Assembly: GCA_937975585.1 (NCBI GenBank) | Contig: CALJUC010000194.1 | Coordinates: 1 to 12,729, forward strand | Source of the DNA: an uncultured Moraxella sp. | GTDB taxonomy: Bacteria > Pseudomonadota > Gammaproteobacteria > Pseudomonadales > Moraxellaceae | Direction: 5' to 3' | DNA length: 12,729 bases | Shown here: positions 1 to 6,906 of the stretch, piece by piece | Layout of the letters: each line of letters begins with the position of its first letter | Numbering within the stretch: the first letter of the stretch is position 1 | Position numbers and translations under genes: made by a program | Notes under the pieces: model-generated | Seen by the model: the letters and a program-made list of their open reading frames with translations, nothing else | The model's database searches: none | What the model was told of the DNA's origin: nothing

Positions 1-699
1 GGTGAACGTATGCGCACTGGTAAAAACCGTTAGTAGTAGCATGGCCAAATAACCTGCCAACGCTGCTCGAGAAGCACTGATAAATACAATCACACCTCCC
101 AGCAAAAACAGTAAGTAGCCTAAATAACGCACCTTCCAATTATCTGCTTTGATGATATAGAAAAAAGAAATTGCGGCACAAAGCAAGGTCACAACCACGG
201 CTTGGTCATTGGAGTTAAAAAATAACCCTTTGTAAGCACCTTCTAGGACTGTAAGCTCATCATTACCCTTGACTAACTCAACGCCCAAGAATAATTCGGC
301 AAAAAAACCTGCATATAAGATAGCGCTTAAGATAAATAGGAATTTACGAACTTTATTGATAGAAAAGTTTACCGCCACTAAGTAACGATAGCTGATGTAG
401 AACATAAAACCGATAAAAGAGAAAAAACACGTATCTAAAAATCGCTCAACACTCGGATGAAATAACAAACTAAGAAAGGCGGCGCCAATCATCACTAACC
501 ACAGTGCTACGGACGTTCGAATAGCCGGTGGCGTCTTATAAATCAGTAAAGTACCGAAGAATAACGCGGTATAGACAGGTGCTAATGCCGTATCAATCCT
601 CGGTATGCCAAATGATGTCGCCAAGTACACAGCTACAATCAATGGAATCGTACTGATATAAAATAAAAATGCGATGACGGTGCTTTTTTTCAGGGTCAT
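1..699 (-). CDS. wzy: Wzy-like polysaccharide polymerase (O-antigen ligase/polymerase family), partial, 3' end beyond window
   Basis: The reading frame is open from an ATG at 699 to position 1, giving 233 residues with no stop, so the C-terminal part is missing. The protein is very hydrophobic, with about eight likely membrane segments near residues 8-29, 37-54, 64-81, 91-110, 117-137, 163-183, 191-208 and 211-226. Two stretches resemble the Wzy_C/WaaL superfamily: GLFFNSNDQA at 158-167 and FISASRAALAGYLA at 206-219, the latter like the family's 'SRxAxxG' segment. Such proteins join lipid-linked repeat units in the periplasm. Position next to wzx and glycosyltransferase genes favours Wzy over a WaaL ligase. 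The start overlaps the preceding glycosyltransferase stop as ATGA (4 bp), and no clear Shine-Dalgarno site is seen, so translation is probably coupled. The ligase alternative cannot be excluded from the visible part. Confidence 0.78.
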   Translation of the reverse strand, partial: MTLKKSTVIAFLFYISTIPLIVAVYLATSFGIPRIDTALAPVYTALFFGTLLIYKTPPAIRTSVALWLVMIGAAFLSLLFHPSVERFLDTCFFSFIGFMFYISYRYLVAVNFSINKVRKFLFILSAILYAGFFAELFLGVELVKGNDELTVLEGAYKGLFFNSNDQAVVVTLLCAAISFFYIIKADNWKVRYLGYLLFLLGGVIVFISASRAALAGYLAMLLLTVFTSAHTFT

Positions 700-1889
700 G
701 ACGCCAAAGTACTCGCGACTAGATTTAAAATACGCTGATAAGATACGGGTCGCCAAAAGTGTTGTTTGGCAAGCTCGATATTTATCTCACTCATCTTGGC
801 TAACTCGTTACGATGCTGCGCTAGATAGTTTAATTCCTTCGCCAATGAACTTGGTTGACTTGCTTGATAATGGCGACCACCGCCTTTGGCCAACAAGTCT
901 TTTACTTCTTGGTTTTCTTGGCAGCTTAAAATTGGTAATCCACTACAAAAGTAATCCGATAACTTATTGGTAATCGATTGCTGGGCTAACGATTTAATCG
1001 CATTAATTGCCACATCAGATTGTTTTAACAGTGACATGGCCTGGTCATAAGGCATTGCGCCCAAAAACTGCACACGGTTGCCATTTTTTTCATTGAGTGC
1101 ACGTAGCCTTTCCTCGTCTGGGCCCGTTCCAATCATCTGAATCACAACATTGTCATTACACAGTTTTGCCGCTTCAACCACCGTATCGAGGTCGTAACTA
1201 CCACCCATCGTTCCGATATAAGTAGCGACCAACGGCTCATCGGTGGTGTATTTATCAGGGTCGATATGATCGGTTACCCAATCGGCACCAATAAAGACAA
1301 CGGTCTTTTTATCGTCAGGTAAGGCGGTAACATCCGCTTTATCTAAGTAGGTCTGAGAAACAGCGACTAACCCATCGGCAAAGCTATAGGTTTTATCAGC
1401 ATACTGGTTGATAGGTTTTAATAGTAAATGACCGATCGGATTGGCAAATAATGACACAGGCCCCATGATTGAGTCAGGCCAAATATCTTGTACATCAATG
1501 ATGAGTTTGTAGCCATAAGCGTCTTTATATTTACCCAATAAGTAATTGGTATAAATCAGCGGATAGGCGGAATAGACTAAGTCAAACTCGTTGCCATGGG
1601 CTTTGAGGTATTTTTCAAAATTTTGACTAAATACGCGATGACTGGTCAAACGCCCTAGGCTCACATTTTTTTTATACCCGGGTTCATCAATGAGTATCGT
1701 GTTGACTTTGTCTAAAGGATAGGTTTTTGTCCGTTGCTTTTTTAATAAATGACAAAAACGGCTGGTCACCAAGGTAACATTATAATGTTCAGCCAACATG
1801 GTCGCGACTGTGATAAAACGGTTGGCGCCTGGCTCATCAGGAAACGATAGATAAGGCGCTAACAGTAGGATATTTTTTTTATTTGGCAT
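696..1889 (-). CDS. GT4-family glycosyltransferase (WbuB-like)
   Basis: This 397-residue cytoplasmic GT-B enzyme probably adds one sugar to the lipid-linked repeat unit; donor and linkage cannot be read from sequence. The N-terminal domain has a Gly-containing loop near residues 16-24 (FPDEPGANR). DVQDIWPDS at 132-140 is a segment I associate with the WbuB-like branch of GT4. The C-terminal domain contains YIGTMGGSYDLD (224-235), GTGPDEERL (254-262) and NKLSDYFCSG (308-317), where D312 stands at the position usually held by the second Glu of EX7E. The ATG at 1889 has a good ribosome-binding site, AAGGAAAG, at 1893-1900. The start overlaps wzx by 11 bp and the stop overlaps wzy by 4 bp. Two runs of eight A occur on the coding strand (1873-1880 and 1666-1673), both encoding Lys-Lys-Asn; the first overlaps the wzx stop codon. 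Confidence 0.88.
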   Translation of the reverse strand: MPNKKNILLLAPYLSFPDEPGANRFITVATMLAEHYNVTLVTSRFCHLLKKQRTKTYPLDKVNTILIDEPGYKKNVSLGRLTSHRVFSQNFEKYLKAHGNEFDLVYSAYPLIYTNYLLGKYKDAYGYKLIIDVQDIWPDSIMGPVSLFANPIGHLLLKPINQYADKTYSFADGLVAVSQTYLDKADVTALPDDKKTVVFIGADWVTDHIDPDKYTTDEPLVATYIGTMGGSYDLDTVVEAAKLCNDNVVIQMIGTGPDEERLRALNEKNGNRVQFLGAMPYDQAMSLLKQSDVAINAIKSLAQQSITNKLSDYFCSGLPILSCQENQEVKDLLAKGGGRHYQASQPSSLAKELNYLAQHRNELAKMSEINIELAKQHFWRPVSYQRILNLVASTLAS

Positions 1890-3180
1890 AAACTTTCCTT
1901 TTTACGACATCGATCATCATTTCGATATCCTGTTTCTTTGGTATCATCTCTTTGTAGACGTTTAGATGCGTTAGTTTTTGATAGGCATACATGCGTAAGA
2001 AAAAATCACATGAATAGGCAATACTCGTTGCGACGGCAGCACCGAGATAGCCATACTGGTAGATTAAAATGATGCTTAAGACGATATTGATGATTAAGAC
2101 ATAGATGGCATTGTGCAGATTAACATTTGCTAATCCCCTGGCTGCGATATCGCTCGCTAAGATTCGAGAAGGCGCCCATAGCACAATGCCAACGGCTAAG
2201 AATAAACAGACATACACGGAATCTTTATAGTTAACACCAAACATGATTTGGATAATGAATGGCGATAACACCAAAAATCCGAGCGCCAATATCGTGGTAA
2301 TGATTAGCACCAACCTTGCGGTGGTAACCGTTAAGGTAGATACTTCTTTGGCGTTGTCATTCATCTCATGAGTGATTTTGGGTAGTAAAATCATACTCAC
2401 CGCTTGCGAAGGCAACCAAAGTTTTTCCACCAGTTGTAAGCCCACCGAGTATAAAGCGACTTGGGCGGGTACGGTGAAATGACCTAATAGCAAGATGGAT
2501 GAGCGATAATTTAACAGGGTGACGATATTACTAAGATGCGAAGCGATGCTATATTTAAAAAAATCCTTGGAAAATTTGACCACCGAATACGAGGATAATT
2601 TGATGTGTTTGATAGCAAGGTAAGTAATACCAATGAACACAATCGAATTGGCTATCAGATAGCTGATCAATACACTTTTTAGCGAATTAGAAATGATTAA
2701 CCCGGTTACCGTGACACACAGTAATACCAAGGGATTAACCACAGCAATCGCATTGTAAACAGTGTAATTTTGTATCGCTTGAAAAATCGTTGGAATGACG
2801 GTCAAAAATAACACGGGCAATATCGCAACCGCGGTTAAAATCAGCAATTCATACGATAAGCCGGGGAAAAATGCTGAGCTGAAAAAATATAAAAATACGA
2901 GCGTGACACCCACACCAATGAGTGCGATTAACCCTAAAATAATAACGTTAACGTACAGCACCTCACTGGGTGAAATCAGCTTTCTACCGATACCATAAAT
3001 GTTGGCGCTTTGAATGCCAAGTGTTAACATCGGCGCCAATAAGGTTGGTAACAAAATGGCGAGCGTGTACTGCCCCATTTCAGGAACCGTTAGAAAACGC
3101 GCCACAATCACAAGGTTGGCGACTTGTAATAACCCTGAAACAATCTGTCGAATGACTGTTAAAGAGACTATCTTAAGCAC
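1879..3180 (-). CDS. wzx: Wzx-type repeat-unit flippase (polysaccharide biosynthesis protein, MOP superfamily)
   Basis: This 433-residue protein consists almost entirely of hydrophobic helices, about twelve in number. Clear segments lie near residues 8-28, 38-58, 77-100, 110-133, 145-165, 170-190, 228-250, 286-306, 320-340, 357-375 and 378-396. The N-terminus (RQIVSGLLQVANLVIVARFL, 11-30) matches the usual opening of Wzx/RfbX proteins, where an amphipathic helix precedes 'VARxLxxxExGxY'; here the continuation is VPEMGQY (32-38). Length is typical of the family. Its role is to flip the undecaprenyl-diphosphate-linked repeat unit across the inner membrane; substrate specificity cannot be predicted. 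The start codon is GTG at 3180, preceded by AAGGGGG six bases upstream. It overlaps the preceding glycosyltransferase gene by 8 bp and the following one by 11 bp. The lysine-rich C-terminal tail (415-433) is probably cytoplasmic. Confidence 0.9.
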   Translation of the reverse strand: MLKIVSLTVIRQIVSGLLQVANLVIVARFLTVPEMGQYTLAILLPTLLAPMLTLGIQSANIYGIGRKLISPSEVLYVNVIILGLIALIGVGVTLVFLYFFSSAFFPGLSYELLILTAVAILPVLFLTVIPTIFQAIQNYTVYNAIAVVNPLVLLCVTVTGLIISNSLKSVLISYLIANSIVFIGITYLAIKHIKLSSYSVVKFSKDFFKYSIASHLSNIVTLLNYRSSILLLGHFTVPAQVALYSVGLQLVEKLWLPSQAVSMILLPKITHEMNDNAKEVSTLTVTTARLVLIITTILALGFLVLSPFIIQIMFGVNYKDSVYVCLFLAVGIVLWAPSRILASDIAARGLANVNLHNAIYVLIINIVLSIILIYQYGYLGAAVATSIAYSCDFFLRMYAYQKLTHLNVYKEMIPKKQDIEMMIDVVKRKVYAK

Positions 3181-4336
3181 GCTGTGCCCCCTTGATACAT
3201 GTCGAGTAAATTTCGAGCATATTGTCTATAAACACGCGTTCTGAAAATCGATCTAGGCAATGCTGTCTAATCTCAGCGCGGTTATAAAGCTGCGGTGACT
3301 CAATCATATCTACCATGGCGTTGGCTAACGCATTGATATCATGGTTCTCAACCAAGATACCATCAACGGGTGTCAAGATAGATTCTGGCCCACCGCATTT
3401 GGTCGCAATCACTGGTGTACCTTGTGACAGTGCTTCAATGACCACAACCCCAAACGTTTCCACTTGACTGGATAAGACAAAACAAAAACTCCCAGCCATC
3501 AAATCTTTGACTTGTTGTCGATTAATAGGACCTAAGAACGTCACTGCATGGCTGATATTTAACTGCTGTGATAATTGCTGTAAATTAGCTTTTTCTGGCC
3601 CATCACCTGCTAGAGTTAGTCGATAGGTAGGATGCTTTTCCAATACTTTGGCGAACGCTTGTAGCAGGTTATCCAAGGCTTTGACAGGATGTAAGCGGGC
3701 GACCACGCAAAACTGCTGATTATCCACCGGTTTATCGGACTGCTGTTCAAACATTTTATCCAATAAATTTGGGAAATACGTCCAGTTGCTACCGGAGAAT
3801 TTGGCAGTTAACAGCTCGGCTAAATCATGACTAACAGCCATATTGTGACAGCTGTTATTGGTCACCGCATTTAAATAATTCGTCTGCCAATCTTTGACCA
3901 AACCTCGCGCATAGGTAGAACTATGTTCCATGACACAGTATGGAATATTGTATTTTTCATGTGCGTTTAAAGCCACAGGGCCAGCCATGGTCATACTTTG
4001 TACATGAATCAAATCGGGTTTTCCATGTTGCTTGATATAGTCTTCCAATAATTCGTTGCCCGCTGCTGTCCAGCGATGCAAATCCAAATAAGGTACTCTA
4101 GGAAACCAAAACACCCCATGTTTCATATAGGTGGGTACATCACCATCTTGCCAAACTTCGATATCATAACGTGCAATAATTGCGCGTTTACCGAGGCGCA
4201 ATGAGCGAAACTGTGGAGCGATTACCCCTACTTTGTGACCCATATTCGATAAGGCGTGCGCTTGCTCTCTAAAAAAACTACCGTTAATATCTTTTTCATT
4301 CAACGGATACCAGGATGTGATATATAAAATATGCAT
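3173..4336 (-). CDS. GT4-family glycosyltransferase
   Basis: This 387-residue retaining GT-B glycosyltransferase is predicted to act on the cytoplasmic face during repeat-unit assembly. The N-terminal acceptor domain begins MHILYITSWYP and has a typical loop, INGSFFREQAHAL (17-29). HVQSMTMAGPVAL (111-123) and VMEHSS (135-140) resemble the usual 'H.H' and 'xxHG/S' parts of this fold. The C-terminal donor domain contains VARLHPVKALDNLLQAF (212-228), LAGDGPE (242-248), and an intact EX7E motif with E293 and E301 in ETFGVVVIEAL, followed by GTPVIATKCGGPESI (306-320). Length is normal for the family. The ATG at 4336 shares one base with the TAA of the preceding gene (TAATG), and only a weak GAG-like site is upstream, so coupling is likely. 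The stop overlaps the wzx GTG start by 8 bp. Donor sugar and linkage are not deducible. Confidence 0.9.
   Translation of the reverse strand: MHILYITSWYPLNEKDINGSFFREQAHALSNMGHKVGVIAPQFRSLRLGKRAIIARYDIEVWQDGDVPTYMKHGVFWFPRVPYLDLHRWTAAGNELLEDYIKQHGKPDLIHVQSMTMAGPVALNAHEKYNIPYCVMEHSSTYARGLVKDWQTNYLNAVTNNSCHNMAVSHDLAELLTAKFSGSNWTYFPNLLDKMFEQQSDKPVDNQQFCVVARLHPVKALDNLLQAFAKVLEKHPTYRLTLAGDGPEKANLQQLSQQLNISHAVTFLGPINRQQVKDLMAGSFCFVLSSQVETFGVVVIEALSQGTPVIATKCGGPESILTPVDGILVENHDINALANAMVDMIESPQLYNRAEIRQHCLDRFSERVFIDNMLEIYSTCIKGAQRA
3187..3193 (-). promoter_or_regulatory. Ribosome-binding site that decides the GTG start of wzx
   Basis: Read on the minus strand, AAGGGGG lies six bases before the GTG at 3180, inside the 3' end of the upstream glycosyltransferase gene. 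It is the strongest Shine-Dalgarno match near this junction and supports the GTG start. Confidence 0.6.
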
Positions 4337-5442
4337 TACATCTGCTCGTAAAGTGAGATAAGTTTTTTAGAGAAACTGTCTGGGTCGCACTGCTCAATAA
4401 TATTGGCATAAGCGTTTTCTACGCGTTTAGTGGTGGCCGCAGGGTTGTCGAGGGTTTCAATCACTGCGTTAACCAAGGCTTGATTGTTATTCGCTTCAAT
4501 CAAAAAGCCTGTTTCGCCGTCAATGACAATCTCGCCATGCGCAATGGCTTCGTAAGAACAAACCGGTGTTTTGGTAACCATGGCTTCGATAATTGAATTT
4601 GACAGTCCGGCACCGCCATCACCCTCAATCACAAGCGGGCTCACATAGACATGAACTTGTTGCATAAAGGCTTCAACATCACTCACATTGCCAAAAAAGG
4701 TTACTTTATCTTCCAGTTGATAGGTTTTGACCAGTTCCTGTAGGGCTGACATTTCAGAGCCACTACCGCCGATAAGGAATTTGACTTGGTGGCCATAGAC
4801 AGGGTGTTTGACCAATTCTTTTGCCATTTCAATAAACAAATCAACACGGCGAACTGGTCGCAATGATGATAGTGTGCCAATCACAAATGGTGGGGTTGCC
4901 GGTTTCTCGCGTACCGCAGTTTCAGGGTTTAGACGATACGCATTATAAACATAGTCAGTATTAGCAGGCTCATAACCATATCTGATAAGTTTTTGCTGCT
5001 CCATCTTACAGTTGCCAATGCCGCGCACGCCCATCTTGTTGAACATCGGTACGATTCGGCCATAAGTTTCATGGTCAAGACCGCGTGAGGTCCAAAAGAT
5101 TTTTAAACCTTTACGTCCAGTCAAGGTTTTTGCCAACCAAATAAGCGGTACAGGTCGCGCCATTTGGGCATGAATCACATTAATGTCTTTGTCTTTAATC
5201 ACCTGGCATAGTTTTTTGACATAATTCATGATGGCTAAAGGATTTTTAGTGTGTGCTTCGGCATCGAAATTTTCAACACCGAGGGCTTCTACTTCCTTTG
5301 AAAAGGGACCCGATTTACCAAACACTCCCACATATGGCACTTGATTAGCCAGTTGCTTGGCCGAGATATAAGTGGCGACTTCAGTACCACCGACTTTGCT
5401 CATATCACTCACTAAAAGAACGCGTAGGTTATTAGATGGCAT
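4336..5442 (-). CDS. GT4-family glycosyltransferase with atypical EX7E region
   Basis: This 368-residue GT-B glycosyltransferase is the first gene of the overlapping cassette. The N-terminal domain carries the glycine-rich loop VGGTEVATY (17-25) and HAQMARP (91-97). The donor domain has IGTLSSLRPVRRVDLFIEMA (188-207), IGGSGSEMSAL (224-234), and the segment EGDGGAGLSNSIIEAM (273-288), followed by KTPVCSY and GETGFLI (309-315). E286 fits the second Glu of EX7E, but the residue eight before it is Ala278 rather than Glu; Glu273 lies five residues further upstream. The fold assignment is secure, yet this change may mean a different donor-site geometry. The ATG at 5442 has a GGAG site at 5449-5452, six bases upstream. 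A 142-bp gap separates it from the dehydrogenase gene, so it may have its own promoter, though I see no strong -35/-10 pair. Its sugar and linkage are unknown. Confidence 0.87.
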   Translation of the reverse strand: MPSNNLRVLLVSDMSKVGGTEVATYISAKQLANQVPYVGVFGKSGPFSKEVEALGVENFDAEAHTKNPLAIMNYVKKLCQVIKDKDINVIHAQMARPVPLIWLAKTLTGRKGLKIFWTSRGLDHETYGRIVPMFNKMGVRGIGNCKMEQQKLIRYGYEPANTDYVYNAYRLNPETAVREKPATPPFVIGTLSSLRPVRRVDLFIEMAKELVKHPVYGHQVKFLIGGSGSEMSALQELVKTYQLEDKVTFFGNVSDVEAFMQQVHVYVSPLVIEGDGGAGLSNSIIEAMVTKTPVCSYEAIAHGEIVIDGETGFLIEANNNQALVNAVIETLDNPAATTKRVENAYANIIEQCDPDSFSKKLISLYEQM

Positions 5443-5584
5443 GGTTGGCTCCGACCGTTATTTGCTGTTTAGGATGCTATTTATGATAAGGTGTTAAGTA
5501 ATGAATGAATTTATCTTTATTAGAAATATGTTGTATGGCAGATAGCGGCTTGTCTGATCGCTTATCTGCCAAGTGCGCTGCTAT
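5443..5584 (-). other. Gap between the sugar-nucleotide genes and the glycosyltransferase cassette
   Basis: This 142-bp non-coding stretch holds a stem-loop (5536-5571), a ten-base word shared with the next gap upstream (5486-5495), and the GGAG ribosome-binding site of the glycosyltransferase. TATCAT-like -10 matches can be found on the minus strand, but none has a convincing -35 partner. No open frame of note is present. Confidence 0.6.
5536..5571 (-). repeat. Imperfect inverted repeat (stem-loop) just after the dehydrogenase stop codon
   Basis: The arms TGGCAGATA (5536-5544) and TATCTGCCA (5563-5571) are perfectly complementary over nine bases. Three more pairs (GCG/CGC) follow across a single bulged base, leaving an 11-base loop. 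The structure starts 13 bases past the TAA of the dehydrogenase gene. There is no T-run after it in the direction of transcription, so it is not a classical rho-independent terminator. It could be an mRNA-processing or 3'-end stabilising hairpin, or a weak attenuator. Confidence 0.6.
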
Positions 5585-6859
5585 TTATAAACGGATATCG
5601 GTATCCTTGGCATCGAATACATACTTCACATCATAAATAACATGGTTGTCTTTGACTAAACTGCGAATATAGTCAATACCTAGCTTCTTGTAAGACTTAT
5701 GATCAACAGCGACAATCACGCCATCGTATTTATGTGCTTCTAGATGGTCGATAAGCTCGATGCCATAGTAATCTTTGACTTCTTGTTTATCTGCCCAGTC
5801 ATCATAAACATCGACATTGATATTAAAACTTTTGAGCTCTTTGACCACGTCAATAATTTTGGTGTTACGCACATCTGGACAATCACCTTTAAAGGTAAAG
5901 CCCATCACCAAAACATTAGCTTCATCAATATGAATTTTTTTACTGGCCAATTTTTTGACCATTTGGGTGGCGACATATTGACCCATGCCATCATTAATAC
6001 GACGACCTGCCAAAATAACTTCAGGACGGTAGCCAACTTCTTGGGCTTTGTGGGTCAAATAATATGGGTCAACACTAATACAATGCCCACCGACCAAACC
6101 AGGCTTGAATTTTAGGAAATTCCACTTACTACCGGCTGCATTTAACACGGCCTCGGTATCAATTTTCAAAATGTTAAAGATTTTGGCAAATTCATTAATG
6201 ACCGCGATGTTGAGGTCGCGTTGGGTGTTTTCGATGACTTTTGCGGCCTCTGCGACTTTGATTGACTCGGCGCGATAAGTACCGGCAGTGATAATTGACC
6301 CATAAACCGCATCAACCAAATCAGCTATTTCAGGGGTCGAGCCAGATGTGATTTTGGTGATTTTGGTTAAGGTATTCACCTTGTCGCCTGGATTGATACG
6401 CTCTGGACTATAGCCTGCAAAAAAATCTTGGTTAAACGTCAGGCCAGATACTTTTTCAATAATCGGAATACAGACTTCTTCCGTTGCACCGGGGTATACA
6501 GTCGATTCATATACCACAATGTCGCCTTTTTTGATTACTTGACCCACCGAGGTCGAAGCGCTTTGTAAGGGTTTTAAGTCAGGTGCATTACTGTCATCAA
6601 TCGGTGTTGGCACTGTGACAATATAAAAATTACAAGATTTCAAATCTTCCAAATTGGTTGTATAAGTGAGTTGGGTTGCCGCTTTTAAATCGTCGCTGCT
6701 GACCTCAAGGGTTTGGTCATGTCCAGAGCGCAACTCCGCGACACGTGCTTTATTGATATCAAACCCTACCACGGAGCGATGTTTCCCGAACTCAGCGGCC
6801 AGTGGTAAACCAACATAGCCAAGACCAATAATGGCGATCTTTACATCTTCGAGTGTCAT
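5585..6859 (-). CDS. gna: UDP-N-acetylhexosamine 6-dehydrogenase (Gna/WbpO/TviB-like)
   Basis: This 424-residue NAD-dependent dehydrogenase belongs to the UDP-glucose/GDP-mannose dehydrogenase family. It oxidises C6 of a UDP-HexNAc in two steps to a uronic acid, most likely UDP-GalNAcA or UDP-GlcNAcA. The N-terminal Rossmann motif is GLGYVG (12-17) with acidic D34 after VGF. TVPTPID (82-88) and YESTVYPGAT (117-126) are family landmarks. The catalytic cysteine is C260 in LVGGHCISVDPYYL (255-268), supported by K207 in AAKVIEN. The C-terminal UDP-binding domain has GFTFKGDCPDVRNTK (320-334), with K324 and R331. Overall resemblance, from memory, is to Acinetobacter Gna and Salmonella TviB rather than to UDP-glucose dehydrogenase. 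The ATG at 6859 has a TAGGA site about eight bases upstream. No GlcNAc/GalNAc 4-epimerase is in the window, so which epimer is oxidised remains open. Confidence 0.92.
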   Translation of the reverse strand: MTLEDVKIAIIGLGYVGLPLAAEFGKHRSVVGFDINKARVAELRSGHDQTLEVSSDDLKAATQLTYTTNLEDLKSCNFYIVTVPTPIDDSNAPDLKPLQSASTSVGQVIKKGDIVVYESTVYPGATEEVCIPIIEKVSGLTFNQDFFAGYSPERINPGDKVNTLTKITKITSGSTPEIADLVDAVYGSIITAGTYRAESIKVAEAAKVIENTQRDLNIAVINEFAKIFNILKIDTEAVLNAAGSKWNFLKFKPGLVGGHCISVDPYYLTHKAQEVGYRPEVILAGRRINDGMGQYVATQMVKKLASKKIHIDEANVLVMGFTFKGDCPDVRNTKIIDVVKELKSFNINVDVYDDWADKQEVKDYYGIELIDHLEAHKYDGVIVAVDHKSYKKLGIDYIRSLVKDNHVIYDVKYVFDAKDTDIRL

Positions 6860-6888
6860 AATTTTTTATCCTACTAATTAATAAGGTG

Positions 6889-6903
6889 TTTTTAAATTAA
6901 AAA
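6889..6903. repeat. AT-rich palindrome after the dehydratase stop codon
   Basis: TTTTTAA and TTAAAAA flank a single A, giving a 15-base near-perfect palindrome four bases past the dehydratase stop codon. With a one-base centre it is unlikely to form a terminator hairpin. The rest of this 47-bp gap holds the TAGGA ribosome-binding site of the dehydrogenase and a ten-base word (6881-6890) repeated in the next gap. Confidence 0.35.
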
Positions 6904-6906
6904 TCA

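Noticed and set aside
674..973. Plus-strand open frame of 99 codons across the wzy/glycosyltransferase junction
   Set aside because: It lies antisense to two well-supported coding regions and has no family-like features. Other plus-strand frames (for example 5744-6115, 7934-8221, 9592-9879) are rejected for the same reason.
5536..5571. Stem-loop as a rho-independent terminator
   Set aside because: No run of T follows the stem in the direction of transcription, so it is listed only as an inverted repeat.
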